From: CAYZBM01 sp964476705
GTDB lineage: Bacteria > Pseudomonadota > Alphaproteobacteria > Rickettsiales > UBA6187
Assembly (NCBI GenBank): GCA_964476705.1
Contig: CAYZBM010000070.1
Coordinates: 1 to 9,689 of the forward strand
DNA: 9,689 nt
Direction of reading: 5' to 3'
Part shown: positions 1 to 6,366 of the stretch, piece after piece
Layout of the letters: every line of letters starts with the position of its first letter
Numbering within the stretch: the first letter of the stretch is position 1
Program-made: the position numbers and the translations under genes
The notes under the pieces: generated by a model
The model's input: the letters and a program-made list of their open reading frames with translations, nothing else
Told to the model about the DNA's origin: nothing
The model's database searches: none

Positions 1-3
1 ATA

Positions 4-25
4 ATGCTACATCCCGGAATAAATC
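4..25 (+). repeat. Short dispersed palindromic repeat, copy 1
   Basis: Bases 11-25 (ATCCCGGAATAAATC) recur exactly at 2654-2668. The preceding ATGCTACAT (4-12) recurs as its reverse complement at 2675-2683. The two copies therefore share the same outer block and a CC-N-GGA core, but the five-base loop is ATAAA in one orientation here and TTTAT in the other. This looks like a small palindromic intergenic repeat. It lies at the window edge, so its full extent is unknown. Confidence 0.45.
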
Positions 26-106
26 TAAGGACAGGTTATCCTGAAAAAACATATCCTTATAATACTATTTAATGTTTTACTGAAGGATCCAAAAATACAT
101 TCATTT

Positions 107-164
107 CAATTAAGAAATACTATATCGTAAGATGTTTTTTCACGGGCAATTAAGAAATACTATA
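107..164. repeat. Imperfect tandem: 18-bp direct repeat, 40-nt period
   Basis: CAATTAAGAAATACTATA occurs at 107-124 and again at 147-164, with 22 bases between the copies. The spacer plus a few bases of each copy forms the 28-bp sequence that reappears inverted at 9568-9595. There are only two copies and no coding potential. It may be the scar of an insertion or duplication, or part of a dispersed repeat. Confidence 0.6.
122..149 (+). repeat. 28-bp inverted repeat, left arm
   Basis: This 28-base sequence, containing CGTAAGATG, six T's and CACGGGCAA, is an exact reverse complement of 9568-9595; the match stops at both ends. A 28-bp match 9.4 kb apart is very unlikely by chance even in AT-rich DNA. 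The two arms bracket all the genes of the window in inverted orientation. It is most simply one copy of a genome-wide dispersed repeat or an insertion-element end; no transposase lies between the arms. Confidence 0.75.
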
Positions 165-228
165 GTATTAGCCTTCTTATGTTATTCAGCAAAAAATAAA
201 TATGCTCTAGGCCTGGCTACGCTGCAAA

Positions 229-292
229 ATCCGTCTCTCTCTTTGTCCTCTCCTAGCTCTGCTCGTCGCGTCGAAGCGTAGTGAAGACGGAT
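229..292 (-). repeat. Palindromic element at tRNA-His 3' end, possible terminator
   Basis: ATCCGTCT (229-236) is the reverse complement of AGACGGAT (285-292), giving an 8-bp stem around a 48-nt centre. The centre is richer in G and C than the flanks and can fold further, for example CTACGCT at 217-223 with AGCGTAG at 275-281. The right arm ends on the base that gives A of the tRNA CCA end. Read in the tRNA direction, the second arm runs into four T's, so it could stop or help process the tRNA transcript. The long loop is atypical for an intrinsic terminator, and a mobile palindromic repeat is equally possible. Confidence 0.4.
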
Positions 293-369
293 GGGGCGGG
301 CGACCGGGATCGAACCGGCGACCTCCAATGCCACAAACTGGCGCTCTAACCAACTGAGCTACGCCCGCC
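292..369 (-). tRNA. tRNA-His (anticodon GTG)
   Basis: The minus strand folds into a complete cloverleaf. The acceptor arm GCGGGCG (368-362) pairs perfectly with CGCCCGC (302-296). A D-arm GCTC/GAGC follows, then anticodon stem CCAGT/ATTGG around loop TTGTGGC, which places GTG as anticodon. The T arm is GCCGG-TTCGATC-CCGGT. The base before the acceptor stem is G (369) and the discriminator is C (295); this is the G-1:C73 pair that histidyl-tRNA synthetase recognises, here encoded in the gene. CCA is also encoded (294-292). The gene appears to be transcribed alone, away from the penicillin-binding protein upstream. Coordinates run from G-1 to the encoded CCA; the body without these is 295-368. 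Confidence 0.95.
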
Positions 370-409
370 ACATAAATAATAGGCTTTAAGGAAAGCCTTA
401 GAAGCGGCC

Positions 410-438
410 AAGCTAATAGAATAGTCCTATTTCGTCAA
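410..438 (-). promoter_or_regulatory. Possible promoter for tRNA-His
   Basis: On the minus strand TTGACG (438-433) matches the -35 consensus at five of six bases. It is followed after exactly 17 bases by TAGCTT (415-410), a weak -10 with three matches. Initiation would fall near 402, leaving a leader of about 33 nt that contains a 7-bp hairpin (AGGCTTT 381-387 with AAAGCCT 392-398). The good -35 and spacing support it; the poor -10 keeps the confidence low. Confidence 0.25.
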
Positions 439-440
439 GT

Positions 441-504
441 ATAAATTATAGCATCATCAGAATAGTTTTATAAATAAAACCATTCTGATGATGCTATAAT
501 TTAT
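441..504. terminator. Long near-perfect hairpin between PBP and tRNA-His
   Basis: A 23-bp perfect inverted repeat (441-463 with 482-504) is followed inward by one A/C mismatch and six more pairs (465-470 with 475-480) around the loop TAAA. CAAGT/ACTTG extends the arms outward past a two-base bulge. It begins about 40 nt past the stop codon of the minus-strand penicillin-binding protein, where a terminator is expected. No clear T-run follows the stem in either direction, so it may act as a barrier or processing structure, or be a palindromic repeat that landed here. Confidence 0.5.
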
Positions 505-544
505 GAACTTGTTTAAGGTTCCACTTGATATACAACATTATAAG

Positions 545-2599
545 CTACTGATTTTCCTTACCAATATCACTAGACTCTTCTCCATCTGGAGTAAATATAT
601 TATGCCATATTTCCATTAAATCACCATTATCTTCATTCTTACTCGGAATAGTTTCATTACTTACTGGACCTACTTGATGAATAACTTCTATAATATTAGG
701 AATACCAAATATTGAGCCATCTCTCTTTACCATAATATCTGTTACCGGTTTATTAATATTAGCTTTAAGCATAAAATCTTTCCATATTTCAGCAGGTAAA
801 CTGCCTCCGGCTACATTTTTCATTGGTGAATTATCATCATTACCAACCCAAACTCCAACTATATAATCGGCCGTAAAGCCAATAAACCAAGCATCTCTTG
901 CATCTTGGCTAGTGCCAGTTTTTCCTGCAGCTGGACGATCAATCCTCGCCCTTTTACCTGTACCTTGAGTTATGACTTTTTCTAACATATTATTCATTTG
1001 CGCTACAACATTCTCAGATAAAATTCTTTTAGGCTCTGGCTCCACATAATGATAAATATTTGCACCAGTATTATCATTAATTTCCAAGATACCATGCGAG
1101 ACAACCGCATTACCACCAGAATCTAAATGAGCATAGGCATTGGTCAGTTCTAATAAATTAACTTCTGACGCTCCAAGTGCCGTACTTAAATTAGAAGAAA
1201 TATCACTACTAATTCCTAAACGATGCCCTAGATTAACTACATTATTTATTCCTACTTTTTGTGCCAGCCTTACTGCCACACTATTTATGGAATTAGCTAA
1301 AGCATAATCAAGCTGAACCTCACCTAAATATTTATTATTCCAATTGCTTGGCCGCCACCTCCCTATAGTTATAGGAGCATCAACAAAATTATCATGTGGA
1401 GCAAAACCTTGTTCTAAAGCGGTTAAATAAACAATAGTCTTAAACGATGAACCAGGCTGTCTTTGGGCTTGCGTTGCATGATTAAACTGACTTTTAGCAT
1501 GATCAACTCCTCCTACCATAGCAAGTATCTCACCTCTTGGTGATAAAACTACCATAGCAGCTTGACTAACATTATTTACTCTGCCGCTTGCAGATAATCT
1601 TGTAGTCACAATATTTTCTGCAATATCTTGTAAATGCGAATCTATTGTAGTCTTAACTATAATATCATGGTCATAGTCAGCACCTATATAATTAGGTAAT
1701 TGATCTTTAACCCATTGAGCAAAATAAGGGAAATAACTTTTATTATCATGAGAAATTTTATAAGGATTATTATTAACATTTTGTTTAATAATATTAGCTG
1801 AAGCTAATTTTCCATTCTCATACATATTCATTAAAACTTCATTAGCTCTTTTTACCGCTAAATCATAATTACTAGTTGGGGCATAGCGAGATGGCGCTTG
1901 AATTAGGCCTGCAAGCATTGCAGCTTGATGTAAATTTAAATTTTTAACTTCGCAACCAAAATAAGATCTTGCAGCGGCATCTATACCATAATTACCTGCG
2001 CCAAAATAAACTCTATTTAAATAGAGTGAAAAGATTTGTTGTTTAGAAAATTTATGCTCTAAATATAAAGCTAACATTACTTCTTGAATCTTCCGCCTAA
2101 AAGTACGTTCAGAACTCAAAAAAGAAATTTTGGCCAATTGCTGAGTTATTGTACTACCACCTTGAATAATTTTACCGGCCTTATAATTGGCAAAACTAGC
2201 CCTCATTAATCCTAAGATATCAATACCAAAATGACGAAAAAACTTACGATCTTCGGTAGACGTAACGGCATCTATCAACACTTGTGGCATTTGCTCAAAG
2301 CGAATAGCTTTTCCATATTCTTGACCAAAACGACCAATAACATTACCTGCATTATCGATAAGTTTTATAGTTGGAACTTTTTCACTTTTAAAAACCTTGT
2401 TAACGTCAGGTAAAGTCGAGGCAAAATAACCCAAAATAGCCAAAAATGCAAAACTTCCCCAAATAAAAGAAATTATTCCCCATTTAAATAATAAACCCCG
2501 CAAAGAAAAACTATTTTTCTTTTTACGTTTACCACGAGTTTTTTTCTTACGCTTTTTTTTAGGATTCTCATCCCAATCTGGATCAAAAAAGATACTCAA
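545..2599 (-). CDS. Bifunctional class A penicillin-binding protein (PBP1a family)
   Basis: This 684-residue inner-membrane enzyme polymerises lipid II into glycan strands and cross-links the stem peptides in the periplasm. A very basic cytoplasmic tail (residues 14-28, mostly Lys/Arg) precedes one membrane segment (about 39-60). The GT51 transglycosylase domain spans about 85-255, with TEDRKFF (catalytic Glu116), GGSTITQQLAK (147-157), and RRKIQEVMLALYLE (168-181), which holds the second Glu, 173. The transpeptidase domain (about 340-610) has SSFK (nucleophile Ser384), SIN (437-439) and KTGTS (560-564), so both activities look intact. The linker between domains is short, and the roughly 100-residue insert typical of large gammaproteobacterial PBP1A is absent. 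Translation starts at TTG: AAGG lies 8 nt upstream, an in-frame stop sits at 2626-2624, and the next Met is residue 104. The stop is TAG. The gene follows the kinase-like gene in the same direction after 158 bp. Confidence 0.93.
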   Translation of the reverse strand: MSIFFDPDWDENPKKKRKKKTRGKRKKKNSFSLRGLLFKWGIISFIWGSFAFLAILGYFASTLPDVNKVFKSEKVPTIKLIDNAGNVIGRFGQEYGKAIRFEQMPQVLIDAVTSTEDRKFFRHFGIDILGLMRASFANYKAGKIIQGGSTITQQLAKISFLSSERTFRRKIQEVMLALYLEHKFSKQQIFSLYLNRVYFGAGNYGIDAAARSYFGCEVKNLNLHQAAMLAGLIQAPSRYAPTSNYDLAVKRANEVLMNMYENGKLASANIIKQNVNNNPYKISHDNKSYFPYFAQWVKDQLPNYIGADYDHDIIVKTTIDSHLQDIAENIVTTRLSASGRVNNVSQAAMVVLSPRGEILAMVGGVDHAKSQFNHATQAQRQPGSSFKTIVYLTALEQGFAPHDNFVDAPITIGRWRPSNWNNKYLGEVQLDYALANSINSVAVRLAQKVGINNVVNLGHRLGISSDISSNLSTALGASEVNLLELTNAYAHLDSGGNAVVSHGILEINDNTGANIYHYVEPEPKRILSENVVAQMNNMLEKVITQGTGKRARIDRPAAGKTGTSQDARDAWFIGFTADYIVGVWVGNDDNSPMKNVAGGSLPAEIWKDFMLKANINKPVTDIMVKRDGSIFGIPNIIEVIHQVGPVSNETIPSKNEDNGDLMEIWHNIFTPDGEESSDIGKENQ

Positions 2600-2607
2600 A
2601 AAATTTA

Positions 2608-2611
2608 CCTT
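2608..2611 (-). promoter_or_regulatory. Ribosome binding site fixing the TTG start of the PBP gene
   Basis: AAGG lies 8 nt before TTG on the minus strand. It matters because no ATG or GTG is available in frame near the N-terminus. The same AAGGTA arrangement at the same spacing precedes the TTG start at 6367, so the two sites support each other. Confidence 0.65.
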
Positions 2612-2653
2612 ATTATATAGCAGTTAAAGCTTGCGCTTACCTAAATTTTATAG

Positions 2654-2683
2654 ATCCCGGAATAAATCCTGGATATGTAGCAT
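2654..2683 (-). repeat. Short dispersed palindromic repeat, copy 2
   Basis: ATCCCGGA (2654-2661) and TCCTGGAT (2667-2674) form an 8-bp stem with one mismatch around ATAAA, followed by ATGTAGCAT (2675-2683). The first 15 bases are identical to 11-25, and the last nine are the reverse complement of 4-12. It sits in the 158-bp gap between the kinase-like and PBP genes. The gap also carries a tandem ATTATTAATT (2691-2710). No T-run follows the hairpin on the minus strand, so I do not call it a terminator. Confidence 0.5.
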
Positions 2684-2757
2684 CATAAAAATTATTAATT
2701 ATTATTAATTTAATTATAGGTAAATAATTAGCAAATCAGCGATTTACTATTGATCTA

Positions 2758-4584
2758 CTACACCTCAACAGTCATACTACTATAAACTTGTACCCGTTGC
2801 TCAGTAATCCGCTGTTTAGGTAATACTATCGTAATTTTAGTTCCTGATCCTAATTTTGTTTTTATCTCTAATTTACCGCCGTGAAGCATAGCATATAATT
2901 GACATAACGGCAATCCAATACTAATTTTGCGAGATTCTTTATCTGCCTCTAAATCAGTTTCAAAAGGCTGCAATATTCTTCTTAGTTCGTTTTTATCAAT
3001 ACCAGAGCCACTATCTAATACTTCAAACACAAAATTTTGTTGGGCATCATAAAAGGTTGAAACCACTATTTTACCACCAGCCGGCGTATATTGTACCGCA
3101 TTAGAAAGTATATGCAAAACCATATGCCTAATCCTACGACTATCTGCTTGGATAATGGTATTACTTTTCATAGTATTATCAACTAAAGTAATTCTTTGCT
3201 CATGTAATTTTGGCGCCAGTAACTGTATAGAACCAATAATAATTGAGGTAATATCCACCTGCTCTTCTTTCAAACAAACCGCTCCAACATCTGCCGATAT
3301 TAATTCACTGACATTAGATATTAAATCCAAAACCTGGCCTGAACATTGTTGAATATCATGGAGTCTTTGTTTTTGTTCCTTATTAATTGGTCCAAAATAT
3401 CCTTCAGATAACATTTGGGAAAAACCAGTAATTGCATGAATTGGAGTTACCAATTTTTCACTAGCTTTAACAAAATAATTTGATTTACCATGCATTAAAC
3501 GTAAAGAATTATTGGCTAAATTAGAACTAGCCTGCTGATTTTTAAATAAAACAATTACAAAAGTTACTATAGCCAACAGTGCAAAACTTAACAAAGCAAT
3601 TAACTTATAATAACGTTTAAGATCTACATTCCAAGCCCCTGATAAATCTTGATTATTTATACTTAAGGCAATATAAACCGGTAAGGATTTTAATTTCTGC
3701 AAAGACAATATATTAATATTATCATTATCAGTTTTTTGTTCTGAAATATAAACATTATCAGCTGAAATAGATGCTTTGTTATCTTTAACTTCACTTACTT
3801 CTTTAGCATCTTTAGGATATGAAATATCTTTAGTTTCATCTTCAAATATTTTTGGATCATTAATCAGCGCTCTAATTGCTTCTTGATTAGTAAAAGCATT
3901 ATTTGAACTAGTTACAATATCCGAATTATCAAAAATTAAGGCCACATTCACACTATTACCAAAAAAATCGGTAGCAAAATCACGAGTAATATGTTCAGCA
4001 CTAACAACCGCAGCAACAATTCCTTTAAGTGAACCATCAACACCCAACATTTTTCGGCCAATAATAATATTACTTTCACCATTTGAACTTTTAGATTTAA
4101 GCAGATGAATAAAAAATTGGCTTTTATCCTCGGGTTTTATATGTCTTAATATTTCATCTACAGCAAATACAGTGCCAGGCTGAATATCAAATTTAGGATT
4201 ATCTTCCGCATAAATAACTTCTATTTTTCCTTCACCATCAGTAACAATCATTGATTCTACAAAAGGATTTTCATCAACCCATAATGAAATATTATTTTTA
4301 ACATCCTCACGAATAGTTTTGCCAAATAAAATATTGGTATATTGTTTATCGACAACTCTTTTTAACATTGAATCAACAGAATTAATCAATAAGCCAAAGT
4401 TAACTTCCATGATCTTAGAGTTTTTTTCAAGATCATTTTTTGCTCTGCTTGCAAAATATTCTTTACTATCATTATGCTGTAACCATGCGCTGTAACCAAC
4501 AAAGCTTGCATAAATGACACAGACCCCAATAAGAAATAATATTATTGGAATTTTTTTTCTTTCTATTTCTTGCGCCCCTTGCAT
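2758..4584 (-). CDS. Membrane sensor histidine-kinase-like protein lacking the phosphoacceptor His
   Basis: The 608-residue protein has a sensor kinase layout. Membrane segments lie at about 12-31 and 327-347, enclosing a periplasmic region of about 295 residues that resembles a Cache-type sensor fold (DGEGK, then GRKMLGVDGSLKGIVAAVV). The dimerisation helix follows (363-430), then a GHKL ATPase domain with SNA (Asn495), DSGSG (524-528) and SIGLPL (555-560). The H-box aligns without gaps to the family pattern SHELRTPLNAI, but reads SEKLVTPIHAI (375-385). The phosphorylated His is Glu376 and the acidic residue after it is Lys377. The G2 box also lacks its first glycine. FGPI (397-400) downstream resembles the PleC/DivJ/DivL group. 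I infer a pseudokinase that may bind ATP and act through protein contacts, as DivL does with Tyr at this site. No response regulator is adjacent. The start ATG lacks a clear Shine-Dalgarno sequence; the stop is TAG. Confidence 0.88.
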   Translation of the reverse strand: MQGAQEIERKKIPIILFLIGVCVIYASFVGYSAWLQHNDSKEYFASRAKNDLEKNSKIMEVNFGLLINSVDSMLKRVVDKQYTNILFGKTIREDVKNNISLWVDENPFVESMIVTDGEGKIEVIYAEDNPKFDIQPGTVFAVDEILRHIKPEDKSQFFIHLLKSKSSNGESNIIIGRKMLGVDGSLKGIVAAVVSAEHITRDFATDFFGNSVNVALIFDNSDIVTSSNNAFTNQEAIRALINDPKIFEDETKDISYPKDAKEVSEVKDNKASISADNVYISEQKTDNDNINILSLQKLKSLPVYIALSINNQDLSGAWNVDLKRYYKLIALLSFALLAIVTFVIVLFKNQQASSNLANNSLRLMHGKSNYFVKASEKLVTPIHAITGFSQMLSEGYFGPINKEQKQRLHDIQQCSGQVLDLISNVSELISADVGAVCLKEEQVDITSIIIGSIQLLAPKLHEQRITLVDNTMKSNTIIQADSRRIRHMVLHILSNAVQYTPAGGKIVVSTFYDAQQNFVFEVLDSGSGIDKNELRRILQPFETDLEADKESRKISIGLPLCQLYAMLHGGKLEIKTKLGSGTKITIVLPKQRITEQRVQVYSSMTVEV

Positions 4585-4697
4585 TTTAAACTAGTATCCG
4601 CACATTATGATGATATATAAACAAAAAAATAATTATTCTTAGACTTTAAGTTTTTCAACTATAGCTCACTAACCCCTAATTTCGCAAGAAAATTATC
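4585..4697. promoter_or_regulatory. Divergent intergenic region between the kinase-like gene and comM
   Basis: These 113 bp separate two genes transcribed away from each other, so promoters for both must lie here or inside the genes. The stretch is very AT-rich. I found no pair of hexamers with good matches and 16-18 bp spacing for either direction, so no specific promoter is called. The comM start has only a weak AAGA about 8 nt upstream. Confidence 0.4.
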
Positions 4698-6200
4698 ATG
4701 GTAGTTCATATTAATACAATAGCCTTCAGTGGTATCAAACCAATTTTGGTAGACGTACAAGTTCATATGACCCCTGGAAAATTTAATTTTAGTATTGTCG
4801 GCTTACCAGACAAGCTGGTGAATGAATCTAAAGAAAGAGTTTTGGCTTCTTTAACTGCTTTAGGTTTTAGCCTACCATTTTGCCGGATGACGGTAAATTT
4901 ATCACCCGCAGATATAAATAAAGGTGGTAGCCATTACGATCTACCAATCGCTCTAGGGCTGTTTGCTCATATGGAAATTTTACCTAAAGAACAATTATTA
5001 GATTATATTATTATGGGAGAATTATTTTTAGATGGAACAGTAACTAAAGTTCCTGGAGTATTACCAGCTTCATTACATGCAAGCGATTTAGGTCTGGGAA
5101 TTATTTGTCCTTATGAAAATGTTAATGAAACTTTTTTAGCGCCTAATATTAAAGTAATACCTGCTAAAAATATTATAAATTTAGTTAACCATTTTAAAGG
5201 TAAACAAATTTTAAGTGCACCAAAAATAGATTCTCCCAACCTTGAAACTAAAATTAGTAAAGGTGATTTTGCGGATGTGAAAGGGCAGTATGTCGCAAAA
5301 AGAGGTTTTGAAATTGCTGCAGCCGGTGGCCATAATGTTTTAATGGTAGGTCCTCCTGGTTCTGGAAAATCGATGTTATCGAGTAGATTACCTAGTATTC
5401 TACCGCCACTTACCGCTAAAGAAATTTTAGAGGTAAATATGATAGCCAGTATTAAAGGTTTAATTAACAAAGGTGATTTAATAATAGAACGGCCTTTTAG
5501 AAGCCCACATCATTCTTGTTCAACTGCTGCCATGGTTGGTGGTGGTAGAAAAGCAGAACCTGGAGAGATAACTTTAGCTCATAATGGAGTATTATTTTTA
5601 GATGAATTACCAGAATTTCCAAGAGATGTTTTAGAGTCCTTACGCCAACCTTTAGAAACAGGAAATATAACTGTAGCCAGAGCGCAAGCCCATGTTACCT
5701 ATCCAGCAAATTTTCAATTAATTGCCGCAATGAATCCTTGTCGTTGTGGTTATTTAGGTGACCCTGATCGCGGTTGTTCTTTAGCCCCCAATTGTGGAAA
5801 AACTTATCAAGCTAAATTATCTGGACCATTAATTGACCGAATTGATTTAAGAATTGAAGTCTCGCCGGTAGATTTTAAAGAGTTAAGAGAGCATGATCAT
5901 AATATCGAAAAATCGGAAATAATTTTACAAAGAGTTTTAAAGGCTCAGGAGATCCAAAAAAAACGTTATCTGGGACAAAATTTTTATTTAAATAGCCAAG
6001 CCGACGGCGAGTTATTAAGGAGCAAAGTATTACTAAGTAATAACGCTCAAACATTGCTAGATAAGGCCTTTGAACGCTTAAAGCTCTCTATGCGCAGTTA
6101 CCACCGGATCTTAAAAGTAGCCCGAACTATTGCCGATTTGTGCGATAATGAGTTTGTGGAAGAGACCCATATTGCCGAAGCTTTGTCCTTTAAACGTTAA
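4698..6200 (+). CDS. comM: ComM/YifB family AAA+ ATPase (Mg-chelatase-like)
   Basis: At 500 residues this is full length for the family. ComM is a hexameric AAA+ helicase that promotes branch migration of incoming single strands during natural transformation; a wider role in recombination is possible in non-competent lineages. The N-terminal domain (about 1-170) has the lon-protease-like fold with FSIVGLPDKLVNESKERV (31-48) and the conserved NLSPADINKGGSHYDLPIA. The ATPase core has Walker A GPPGSGKS (218-225), RPFRSPHHSCS (265-275), Walker B VLFLDELPEF (298-307), sensor AAMNPC (343-348) and an arginine region SGPLIDRIDL (375-384). Four cysteines (348, 350, 360, 366) form the usual putative metal-binding cluster. 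The C-terminal Mg-chelatase lid ends in RSYHRILKVARTIADL. No catalytic motif is missing. The gene appears monocistronic, with its own terminator 16 bases after the stop. Confidence 0.96.
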   Translation: MVVHINTIAFSGIKPILVDVQVHMTPGKFNFSIVGLPDKLVNESKERVLASLTALGFSLPFCRMTVNLSPADINKGGSHYDLPIALGLFAHMEILPKEQLLDYIIMGELFLDGTVTKVPGVLPASLHASDLGLGIICPYENVNETFLAPNIKVIPAKNIINLVNHFKGKQILSAPKIDSPNLETKISKGDFADVKGQYVAKRGFEIAAAGGHNVLMVGPPGSGKSMLSSRLPSILPPLTAKEILEVNMIASIKGLINKGDLIIERPFRSPHHSCSTAAMVGGGRKAEPGEITLAHNGVLFLDELPEFPRDVLESLRQPLETGNITVARAQAHVTYPANFQLIAAMNPCRCGYLGDPDRGCSLAPNCGKTYQAKLSGPLIDRIDLRIEVSPVDFKELREHDHNIEKSEIILQRVLKAQEIQKKRYLGQNFYLNSQADGELLRSKVLLSNNAQTLLDKAFERLKLSMRSYHRILKVARTIADLCDNEFVEETHIAEALSFKR

Positions 6201-6216
6201 AAAATCTTAATAACAG

Positions 6217-6247
6217 CCTATTATCTAGTTCCCAAATAGGGTTTTTT
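6217..6247 (+). terminator. Likely intrinsic terminator of comM
   Basis: CCTATT (6217-6222) pairs with AATAGG (6235-6240) to give a 6-bp stem with a 12-nt loop, followed at once by GTTTTTT. The position just after comM and the T-run fit a rho-independent terminator. The stem is short and the loop large, so efficiency is uncertain. Confidence 0.6.
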
Positions 6248-6261
6248 ATTATATTTTCTTG

Positions 6262-6278
6262 CAAAAAAGCGCTTTTTG
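6262..6278. repeat. Palindrome upstream of the unknown gene
   Basis: AAAAAGCGCTTTTT (6264-6277) is a perfect 14-base palindrome, flanked by C at 6262 and G at 6278 with one extra A on the left. It lies about 90 bp before the start codon at 6367 and 15 bases after the comM terminator T-run. It could be an operator for a dimeric regulator or a second terminator hairpin. Neither is demonstrated, and A/T palindromes arise easily in AT-rich DNA. Confidence 0.3.
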
Positions 6279-6354
6279 TAACAAATAATTAATAAACTCA
6301 TGCTAATATAGTTGTAGAATGAACTGCAAATTATATTAAATTTAAAACTTACGT

Positions 6355-6358
6355 AAGG
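6355..6358 (+). promoter_or_regulatory. Ribosome binding site for the TTG-started unknown gene
   Basis: AAGG stands 8 nt before TTG at 6367. The reading frame is closed upstream by TAA at 6343-6345, and no other usual start codon lies between that stop and the TTG. The next Met is residue 28. Confidence 0.6.
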
Positions 6359-6366
6359 TAGATAAA

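Noticed and set aside
107..164. Two direct repeats with regular spacing, as in a minimal CRISPR array
   Set aside because: There are only two copies of an 18-bp AT-rich repeat with a 22-nt spacer, that spacer recurs elsewhere in the window, and no cas genes are present.
2612..2617. TATAAT on the minus strand just before the PBP gene as a -10 box
   Set aside because: It abuts the ribosome binding site, so transcription would begin downstream of AAGG, and no acceptable -35 lies 16-18 bp upstream.
2758..4584. Kinase-like gene as a decaying pseudogene
   Set aside because: The frame is uninterrupted over 608 codons, with membrane segments, sensor region, N box and DSGSG box all in place. The missing His is better read as a maintained substitution until compared with relatives.
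5111..5470. Open frame of 119 codons on the minus strand inside comM
   Set aside because: It lies antisense to a conserved ATPase domain and its translation shows no domain or motif; it is a shadow of comM.
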